Part shown: piece after piece, positions 16,027 through 22,900 of the stretch | Layout of the letters: the number at the start of each line of letters is the position of its first letter | How positions within the stretch are numbered: position 1 is the stretch's first letter | From: CADCVT01 sp035940955 | Lineage (GTDB): Bacteria > Actinomycetota > Thermoleophilia > Solirubrobacterales > Solirubrobacteraceae | Assembly: GCA_035940955.1 (NCBI GenBank) | Contig: DASZEJ010000104.1 | Location: forward strand, 1 to 34,449 | Length of the DNA stretch: 34,449 nt | Reading direction: 5' to 3' | Position numbers and translations under genes: made by a program | The notes under the pieces: model-generated | Seen by the model: the letters and a program-made list of their open reading frames with translations, nothing else | Database searches by the model: none | What the model was told of the DNA's origin: nothing

Positions 16027-16653
16027 ATGGGCGGGCTCGAGCACCTCATCGAAGGCGCCGGGGACGCGATCGCGGGCTTCCCCGGCTCGCCTGCCCATGC
16101 CCTGGCGCTCGCCGCGCTGGCGACCGTGTTCGTCTGGAGCGGTGTCGCCAAAGTCCGCCGGCCGTGGCTCACGGCGATGGCGATAGTCGACTTCGGCGTC
16201 GGCGATCGACCGCGCCCCCAGCTGGGACGCGCGGTCGCCTGGGGAGAGCTCGCACTCGGCGCTGCGTTCATCGCGGCGCTCTGGGCGTCGCCCTGGTTCG
16301 GCGTCGTGGCGGGCGCGATCGCCATCGCGGTCCTGGCGACATTCGCGTGGTTCATCGCGCGGGCGCTCCGGAGCGGCCTGTCGTTCGCGTGCTTCTGCTT
16401 CGGCGACCCCGGGGACCGCGTCTCTCGCGCGACCTTGGCGCGCACGAGCGCGCTCGCGGTACTGGCGGGCGGCGTCGCGATCGCGGGGGTCGACCCGGCA
16501 AGCGGGTTCTCCGGCGAGGAGGCGACACTCGGCATGGTGGCGGGCGCCGGGGCGGTGGGCTGTTCGACGCTCGCCTCGCGGGCGGCCACGATCTGGCGCC
16601 TTCCTCGTCCTCCGGCCGGGTCGGCGGCGACGCTCGTGGGGCCGGCGGAATGA
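16027..16653 (+). CDS. MauE/DoxX-like redox-associated membrane protein
   Basis: A 208-residue integral membrane protein with about four helices. The CFCFG motif (C122, C124) in SFACFCFGDPG, followed by a polar loop and another helix, matches the MauE family as I know it, as does FVWSGVAKVRRP near the first helix. MauE acts with MauD in forming the six disulfides of the methylamine dehydrogenase light chain in the periplasm; related proteins lie beside thioredoxin-like partners in many actinobacteria. It is followed by a thioredoxin-fold partner overlapping by four bases (ATGA), which strengthens the call. The ending (ALTVGPAE region) is hydrophilic. I keep the family name tentative and give no gene symbol because the complex it serves is not methylamine dehydrogenase here. 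Confidence 0.82.
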   Translation: MGGLEHLIEGAGDAIAGFPGSPAHALALAALATVFVWSGVAKVRRPWLTAMAIVDFGVGDRPRPQLGRAVAWGELALGAAFIAALWASPWFGVVAGAIAIAVLATFAWFIARALRSGLSFACFCFGDPGDRVSRATLARTSALAVLAGGVAIAGVDPASGFSGEEATLGMVAGAGAVGCSTLASRAATIWRLPRPPAGSAATLVGPAE

Positions 16654-17216
16654 GCGCCTTCGGCATCGTCGCGATCGTCGCGGCCGGCCTCTGGCTCGCC
16701 GCGGCGACGATCGCGCTGCTCGCGCTGGTCCGGCAGGTTGCCCTGCTCACGTTGAGACTCGACCGGATGGAGGAGGGCCCGACGCTCGACGGGATCTCCG
16801 TCGGCAGCGCCGCACCGCCCGCGGTCAAGGCCGCCGTGCCCGAGGCCACCGAGGGTCGTGCGCACGTCCTGGTGCTCAGCGCCACCTGCGCACCGTGCCG
16901 CGAGCTGGCAGACGAGCTCGAGTCGGTCCCGGTCGACGATCCGGTCGTCGCCCTGATCGGCGGCGAGACGCCGTCGGCCGCCGCGATCGGCGAGCGGCTT
17001 CCGCCGCCGATTCGCGTAGTGCTGGACCCCGAGGCGAGCCAGGCGGTGGACCGGCTCGACCTGCGGACCAGCCCGTTCCTGTTCACGTTCGACGACGGCA
17101 CGGTGGCCGACAAGGCCTCCGTCCGCAACGCCGCCCACCTGAGCGCGCTGCTCGAGGCGTCGCGCCGCCGGCAGGCGGAGATCCAACATCCGATGGAGGT
17201 CACGCATGTCCGCTGA
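16650..17216 (+). CDS. MauD/TlpA-like membrane-anchored thioredoxin-fold protein
   Basis: A 188-residue protein with one N-terminal membrane helix (residues 4-32), a short linker, and a thioredoxin-like domain with C80-x-x-C83 (SATCAPCRELADEL), a cis-proline-type SPFLFTFDDG segment (about 148-157), and a beta-strand VVALIG. The layout is that of MauD, the partner of MauE in making disulfides in the light chain of methylamine dehydrogenase. The active site would face outside the membrane. It starts inside the MauE-like gene's stop codon (ATGA overlap) and its last 11 bases overlap the Cys-rich gene, the tightest coupling of the run. A reducing or isomerising activity is also possible because the CxxC sequence does not decide the direction. 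Confidence 0.82.
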   Translation: MSAFGIVAIVAAGLWLAAATIALLALVRQVALLTLRLDRMEEGPTLDGISVGSAAPPAVKAAVPEATEGRAHVLVLSATCAPCRELADELESVPVDDPVVALIGGETPSAAAIGERLPPPIRVVLDPEASQAVDRLDLRTSPFLFTFDDGTVADKASVRNAAHLSALLEASRRRQAEIQHPMEVTHVR

Positions 17217-17595
17217 CCACACGCTGCTCGCGAGCGAGGGCGCCGAGCCCGACGTCATCTTCGGCCGCAACCGCCTGCTCAAGCTGGTCGGCGCCGGACT
17301 CGTCGGCTTCGCGACGCAGTCGATCCTGCGCAAGGACGCGGCGTGGGCGAACCACACGCTCCCGGGGCCGTGCTTCGGCCCCTCCGACTGGGAGCGCTGC
17401 CCGTGCTGCTCGGGGAGCCAGTGCACGTGCTCGACCTGCGGCTACTACCACTACGAGGGCTGCCCGAGCGGCGGGCAGTGCTGGACCCAGTGCTACAGCA
17501 ACTGCGTCTGGCGGTGCTGCGACTGGATGTACACGTCGGGCTCGACGTGGAAGCACTGCATCTGCGGAACCTGCATCTCGGGACGCACCTGCTGA
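17206..17595 (+). CDS. MauA-like Cys/Trp-rich exported small protein (17 Cys in 74 residues), truncated relative to methylamine dehydrogenase light chain
   Basis: A 129-residue protein. Residues 20-48 form an export signal of Tat-like type but with RNR instead of RR (GRNRLLKLVGAGLVGFATQ). The remaining about 80 residues hold 17 cysteines (56, 65, 67, 68, 73, 75, 78, 86, 92, 96, 100, 104, 105, 118, 120, 123, 129) and five Trp (62, 93, 102, 107, 115). The order DWERC..SQCTC..GCPSG..CWTQCY..WRCCDW..CICGTC parallels the methylamine dehydrogenase light chain (DYWRHC..ICDC..NCPPG..ASWVASCY..RDCCG..CPC), with W93 at the place of the first TTQ Trp. The protein ends where that enzyme continues to its second TTQ Trp, so canonical TTQ is not expected. 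It overlaps the MauD-like gene, and is surely its client (inference). No MauB-like large subunit or MauG is in the window. The alignment is by eye. Confidence 0.72.
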   Translation: MSADHTLLASEGAEPDVIFGRNRLLKLVGAGLVGFATQSILRKDAAWANHTLPGPCFGPSDWERCPCCSGSQCTCSTCGYYHYEGCPSGGQCWTQCYSNCVWRCCDWMYTSGSTWKHCICGTCISGRTC

Positions 17596-17596
17596 G

Positions 17597-17674
17597 GTGC
17601 TGGGGGAGGCGACGTTCGCGCTGCTCGTCAGCGCGGCGCTGCTGGTGGCGCTCGCGCAGCAGACGCTGCCCTGA
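17597..17674 (+). CDS. Possible 25-residue membrane peptide
   Basis: One base after the Cys-rich gene's stop, a GTG opens a frame encoding VLGEATFALLVSAALLVALA plus a short QQTLP, a single hydrophobic helix. The following TGA is in the same frame as the next gene, and between them the frame reads GPNAIYGIVNSGVYRDQRSGG, so the stretch might instead be an N-terminal helix separated from gene 17711 by a stop codon. No clear ribosome-binding site of its own. It may be real or incidental. Confidence 0.3.
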   Translation: MLGEATFALLVSAALLVALAQQTLP

Positions 17675-17710
17675 GGCCCGAACGCGATCTACGGGATCGT
17701 CAATTCCGGC

Positions 17711-18283
17711 GTGTACCGGGATCAGCGCAGCGGAGGGCCGCGTCGCACGATGGCGCTCTACGTGCTCGCGAGCACGTTCACGGGGGCGGCTGCCGGCGCG
17801 GCGCGGAGCGCTCTCGGCGCGCTGATCCCGGCCGACGGCCGCGCGGCCGCCGGCTCGCTGCTGGCGATCGCCGGCGTCGTTCTCGGCCTCGCAGGCTTGC
17901 TCGGGCGAGCGCTGCGGCCGGCGTTGCAATGCGATCGGGAGACGCCTCAGCGTTGGGTGCACGAGGGCCGCGTGCAGTGGGCGGTGAAGAATGGCGCCGC
18001 GCTCGGCTTCGGTGCCGGCACCCGGCTCGGGTTCGTCTTGTGGTACGCGGTGCCGGCGGGCGCGCTGCTGATCGGGAATCCCGCGGCGGGTGCGGCGGTC
18101 TACGGCGCGTACGGGCTGGCCCGCGCCGGTGGCGCCGGTGCGATCTGGCTCGCGGCCCGGCGCTCCGGCGACTTCGATCCGCTCCTCGACTGGCTGGGAC
18201 GCCGTCAGGAGCGGGCGCGGACCGTCACCACGGCGTACCTGTTCGCGTCGAGCGCCATCATCCTGGGCCTCGTCGGGCTGTGA
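17711..18283 (+). CDS. Multi-pass membrane protein of the Mau-like cluster
   Basis: A 190-residue protein with about five hydrophobic helices: two near residues 14-65, then a polar cytoplasm-like stretch with C74 and DRETPQRWVHEG, then GAALGFGAGTRLGFVLWYAVPAGALL and further helices. It occupies the place of MauF in mau clusters but I do not see clear MauF features and give no symbol. The start is uncertain: GTG at 17711 begins the open frame, while the ATG at 17750 lies downstream of GGAGGG (17732-17737) and is a good alternative. Its stop overlaps the GTG of the next gene by four bases, so it is co-translated with the glycosyltransferase. A role in exporting or anchoring the Cys-rich protein is inference. 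Confidence 0.65.
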   Translation: MYRDQRSGGPRRTMALYVLASTFTGAAAGAARSALGALIPADGRAAAGSLLAIAGVVLGLAGLLGRALRPALQCDRETPQRWVHEGRVQWAVKNGAALGFGAGTRLGFVLWYAVPAGALLIGNPAAGAAVYGAYGLARAGGAGAIWLAARRSGDFDPLLDWLGRRQERARTVTTAYLFASSAIILGLVGL

Positions 18284-19014
18284 TCAGCAGCGTCGTCACG
18301 ACGGACGGCTCGCCGTACCTGGACTGGCAGGTCCGTCTCCTTCGCTTCAGCCACGACCGCGTGCGGCAACCGGGCCGGCTGGACGTCGTCGAGCGGACGG
18401 TTGAGGTCGCGGGCGACGACTATCCGCCGTACAACCGACCGGCCGGCCTCGGCGAGTGGGCGGACGCTCTGGCGCCCAAGACCACGGCGGTGGTGCTCGA
18501 TCCCGACATGGTCTTCCTCCGCCGGCTCGACACCGCGGCCACAGCCGGTGCGCTTCTCGCGCACGACGGGAGCTATCCCGTCCCCGCGCGCCAGCGCCAG
18601 GTGCTCCGCCGCTACGCCCGTGCGCCAGAGGCGCTTCCGATCCCGATCGTCCCGCTGGTCCTCACAGCGGGCGACCTCGCGCGGATGGCGACGCCGTGGC
18701 TCGAGTACACCAAGGAGCTCCGCGCCGATCCTGCGGCCCGCGCCGAACTCGGCTGGCTCTGCGAGATGTGGGCGTGCGCGCTCGCCGCGCGCGAGGCGGG
18801 CGTCCGCTGCCGCGTGGCCCAGATCGCGTCGATCCCGCCGCTTCCCCATCCGCGGCGCGCCGCCCTGGGCCACTACGCGTGGGTGACCGCGTGCTTCGAC
18901 AAGCGGACGTACCGCCCGTGGAGCGACGTCCGGCGCTGTCGGCACCGCGTCCACGCGCGCATGCGCACGCTCGTCCGCGGCGTCAGGGCGACCGCGTCCG
19001 GCCGAGCCGCTTGA
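18280..19014 (+). CDS. HPAT/SERGT-like protein glycosyltransferase
   Basis: A 244-residue protein beginning at a GTG that overlaps the upstream stop (GTGA). The pattern SSVVTTDGSPYLDWQVRLL, then QPGRLDVVE, then YPPYNRPAGLGEW, then VVLDPDMVFLRRLD (DxD at 74-76) follows the layout of plant hydroxyproline O-arabinosyl-transferases (HPAT) and peptidyl-serine galactosyltransferase: a dWQ motif, a KPAG/RPAG motif, and a DxD metal site. Those enzymes add a sugar to Hyp or Ser of secreted proteins. The C-terminus is basic and contains CRHRVHARMR. No signal peptide is present, so it would work in the cytoplasm, perhaps before export. Its position directly after the Cys-rich protein's genes makes that protein, rich in Ser/Thr/Tyr, a plausible acceptor (inference). 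Family resemblance is by memory. Confidence 0.65.
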   Translation: MISSVVTTDGSPYLDWQVRLLRFSHDRVRQPGRLDVVERTVEVAGDDYPPYNRPAGLGEWADALAPKTTAVVLDPDMVFLRRLDTAATAGALLAHDGSYPVPARQRQVLRRYARAPEALPIPIVPLVLTAGDLARMATPWLEYTKELRADPAARAELGWLCEMWACALAAREAGVRCRVAQIASIPPLPHPRRAALGHYAWVTACFDKRTYRPWSDVRRCRHRVHARMRTLVRGVRATASGRAA

Positions 19015-19249
19015 TCCGGCAGCAGCCGCCTGCCGCGCGGCGGCGCTGTCGCTCGGTATCGGTGGATGAGGCGCACGGCGGGCGCGAGGCTCGCGATCGA
19101 CGTTGCCGCGACGCTTTCGCGGTCGGCCCGACCCTCCGCAGGACCGCGAGCGAGCGGCACCCTCCGGCGCACCGCGCCCAGGCGCCCGCGCGACAGAACC
19201 AGCCGCGCTGCGGCGCCCGTTTGGTGAGACTCGTTGCAACAATGGCGGC

Positions 19250-19966
19250 ATGGGCCCTGCCGTGACCGGCGGCGCGACCTGCGTCGTCCACCTGGCCGAC
19301 CCGGGCGGGCTGTCGCCCCGCCACGACCGGGTGCTGAGCGAGCAGGAGGCCGAGCGGGCCGCGCGGTTCGTGCGCGAGGCGGACCGCGCGCGGTACGTCG
19401 CGGCGACCGCGCTGCTGCGGGCGGCGGCGGGGGCGCTGACGGGCATGCCGCCGGCGGCGGTCGCGCTCGACCGGTCGTGCCCGCGGTGCGGGAAGCCGCA
19501 CGGGCGGCCGCGGCTGCCCGGCACGGGACTGCACGCCTCGATCGCGCACAGCGGCGCGTGCGTGGCCGTCGCGCTCACCCGGGCGGGGCCGGTCGGGGTG
19601 GACGTCGAGGAGATCGGGGCGGCGCCCGACGAGGCGCTCCTCGTCGCCGCGTGCGCGCCGCAGGAGCGGCCGCACGCCCGCGACGCCGTCGGGTTCTTCC
19701 GCTGCTGGACGCGCAAGGAGGCGGTGCTCAAGGCCACGGGCGACGGGCTGGAGGTGCCGATGACGGCGGTCGCGGTGACGCCGCCCGCCGCGCCGCCCGC
19801 GCTCGTCGCGTACGGCGCGCGACCGCTCGAGGCGCGGCTGCTCGACTTCGAGCCGCGGGCGGGCTACGCGGGCGCGGTCGCCGTCCTCACCCGCGATCCG
19901 GTCGAGCTCGCGGTGCGAGAGGGCACGGCGCTGCTGGTCGCCGCGCCGGCGGGGCGCGCGGCGTGA
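19250..19966 (+). CDS. Sfp-type 4'-phosphopantetheinyl transferase
   Basis: A 238-residue protein, the usual length for the Sfp class. GVDVEEIG (about residues 118-125) holds the first Mg-binding acidic pair and FFRCWTRKEAVLKATGDGL is the WxxKEA motif. The N-terminal half contains RARYVAATALLRAAAG and a SIAHSGACVAVAL strand. It transfers phosphopantetheine from CoA to the Ser of carrier domains, here most likely those of the two NRPS proteins, with which it is convergent (13 bp from its stop to the next gene's stop). The ATG at 19250 is preferred to an out-of-frame ATG at 19242; the upstream open frame is Arg/Pro-rich and looks like shadow. The 235 bp upstream (19015-19249) have nothing I can name. 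An odd insert SCPRCGKPHG supplies two cysteines. Confidence 0.9.
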   Translation: MGPAVTGGATCVVHLADPGGLSPRHDRVLSEQEAERAARFVREADRARYVAATALLRAAAGALTGMPPAAVALDRSCPRCGKPHGRPRLPGTGLHASIAHSGACVAVALTRAGPVGVDVEEIGAAPDEALLVAACAPQERPHARDAVGFFRCWTRKEAVLKATGDGLEVPMTAVAVTPPAAPPALVAYGARPLEARLLDFEPRAGYAGAVAVLTRDPVELAVREGTALLVAAPAGRAA

Positions 19967-19979
19967 GGCTCGCCGGCGC

Positions 19980-22900
19980 CTACCGCCCCGCCGCCGCCAG
20001 CAACGCGTCCGCCTCCTCCTGCAGCCGGTCCCGGTCCCACGTGACGATCGCGCCCGGCGGGGCGTCGGGCAGCGCGTCCTCCATGTAGCGCAGCGTCCGC
20101 CACCGCAACCCGATCGCCGCCAGCGCGATCGCCATGCCGCCGAGGAGCACGAGCGCCACCGCCATGCCCCGCCCCGGGCCCGAGCCGAGCGCGCCGCCGA
20201 CGGCGTCGCTCAGCCACCCGCCGTCCGCCATCGCCGGCTCGAGCAGCGAATCGGCGAGGAGGCCGGCCCCGACGTAGCCGATCGGCTCCGTGAGGTTCGC
20301 GACCATCCTGTTGGTCGCCAGGACCCGGCCGTGCAGCTCCATGCCGACCTTGACGTGGATCATCGTCTGCCAGTGCCCGTTGATGAGCGCGACCGAGGCC
20401 ATCATCGCCGCGAGCCCGAGGATCGGGAAGATCGGCGACGGCGCCAGCCCGGCGACGACCATGCCGGCGCCGGTCAGCGCCACGAAGCCGATCATGCCGG
20501 TGGCGCGCCGCTCGGCCCCGCCCCACAGCGCCATAAGCGCGCCGCCGAGGATGCCGCCGATCGCCCCGCTCAGCGCCGCGAGGCTCAGCGTGGCCGGCGA
20601 GCCGAACGCCAGCACCATCGGCGGGATCAGCGCGATGGCGAACCCGAAGAGCAGGTTGAAGCCAAGGAAGAACACGACCATGTCGACGAGGCTGCGGCGG
20701 CGGGCGATGTACTGCCATCCCCCGCCGATCTCGCGCCAGATCGACTCCTCGCGCTTGCGGAACAGCAGGCTCGGGAACCGGACCGCGACGAGCGTGAGGA
20801 CGGCGAAGACCACAGTCGCCAGGTCGACGACCATCACGCTGCCGATGTCCATGAGCGCCACGAGCGTGCCGCCGATCAGCGGCCCCGCGGCCTGGCTCAC
20901 CGCCACGACGGTCTGCTGCACGCCGTTGGCACGGGCGAGGTACTGCTTGGGAACGAGCTGCGCGACCGCCGCCAGGTACGCCGGCTGCTGGAGTGCGGTG
21001 GCGATCGACGCCAGGCCGGCCGCGACGTAGAGCTGCCACAGGTGCAGCGACCCGGTGGCGTACGCGACGAGCACGAACCCGGTGCCCGCCGCGTTCGTCA
21101 GCTCCCCGGCGAGCATCAGCCCGCGCCGGCTCCAGCGGTCGGCGGCCGCGCCGGCGAACGGCAGCGCGAGCAGGCCGGGCAGCAGCCCGGTGACGAGGAT
21201 CGCGGAGAACTGGGTGACGCTGCCCGTCTGCAGGTAGACCCAGACGCCCAGCGCGAACGCGAGCGCGCGGCTGCCCGTCTGCGACACGAGCTGGCCGAGC
21301 GTGACCGCCGCGAACCCGCGGAGGTTCGTGGACGGCGGGTCCGCCGTCGCGTTCGGAGCGGGCGCGTCGCCCGCCGCGAGGCGCTGCTCGGTCCAGCCGG
21401 CGACGATCTCCGCGAGCTGGTCCGCCTGGTGCTTGAGGAAGTAGTGCCCGGCGTCGGGGATGACGGCGAGCGCGGTGTCGGCGCACAGCAGGTTCCACTC
21501 GCGGTAGCGCTCCTCGTGGAACTCGGTCACGCGGTCGCGCTCGCCGACCACGGTCAGCGCGTGCAGGGTGCGCCGGCGGTCCGGATCGTGGCACAGCCGG
21601 GTGTACAGCTCCTGCGACTGCCAGCCGTCGTGCTTGAGCGCACGCAGGCGCAGCGCCTCCTCGGCCGGGTCGATCTCCTCGGTGAGCCCGCCCGTCGCCC
21701 GCAGCAGGTCGCGGTAGAGGCGGTCCGAGCGCAGGCGGTCGACCGGCAGCAGCCGTGCCCACAGGTCGAACAGCCGCCCGGGCAGCCGCGGCGACGGGAA
21801 CGCGCCGGCGAACACCACGCCGACGACGTCGGCGCCGTCGGCCTCGAGCAGCCGCGCGATCTCGTACGCCAGCGCGGCGCCCACGCAGTGCCCGTACACC
21901 ACGATCGGCCCGTCGATCCTCGCGCGGATCTCCTCGGCGCAGCGGACGGCGATCGTGTCGAAGGGCTCGAGCGCCCCGTCGCCCGCGCCGGCGTCGTGCC
22001 CCGGCAGCTCGACCGCGTAGAGCGGCAGCTCCGCGGGCAGCGCCCGGGCGAGGTCGGCGTACGCCGCGGCGGTGCCGCCGCCGTAGGGCACCGCCACCAC
22101 CGATGCCGTGGCGGTCGCCGAGCCGTCGCCGCGGCCGGGCAGGCGGAAGAGGCAGCCCTGCCCGTCGCCCTCGTCGTCGAGGAAGTCGACCAGCTCCCGG
22201 ACGGTCGGGTGCTGGAAGATCGAGACCACCCGCACGCCCTCGCCCAGCCGGCGCGCCGCCCTCATCGCCGCGAACGAGTCCCCGCCGGAGGCGAAGAAGT
22301 CGTCGTCGATCCCGAGCTCGTCGAGCCCGAGGACCTCCGCCCACACCGCTGCCACCTGGGCGTCGCGCGCGTGGCGCGGCGGCACGCGCGGCCCGTCGCG
22401 CATCGCCTCCGGGTCCGGCTCGGGCAGCGCGTGCCAGTCGAGCTTGCCGTTCGGCGTCAGCGGCAGCCGGTCGAGCTGCACGAACGCGGCAGGCACCATG
22501 TACGGCGGCAGGGCGGAGCGGGCGTGGTCGCGCAGCGGCGCCGCGCCGTCGCCGCCCGGGGCCGGCACGACGTACGCCACCAGGCGCGCGCCGTCGGCGC
22601 CGTCGTCGCGCACCGCGACCGCCACGTCGGCGACGCCCGGGTGCCGGCGCAGCACCGCCTCGACGTGGCTGGGCTCGACGCGGTAGCCGCGGATCTTCGC
22701 CTGCCGATCGAGCCGGCCCAGGAACTCGATCGCCCCGTCGGCGCGGACGCGGACGCGGTCGCCCGAGCGGTAGGCGCGCGCGCCGGGGTCGGCGGAGAAC
22801 GGGTCGGGGACGAACCGCGGCTCGCGCGCGTCATCGGCGGCGAGGTAGCCGCGGGCGACGCTGTCCCCGGCGATCAGCAGCTCACCCGGCGCGCCGCGGG

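Noticed and set aside
15430..18283. A functional methylamine dehydrogenase operon
   Set aside because: No large subunit, MauG or electron acceptor gene, and the light-chain-like protein stops before the second TTQ Trp.
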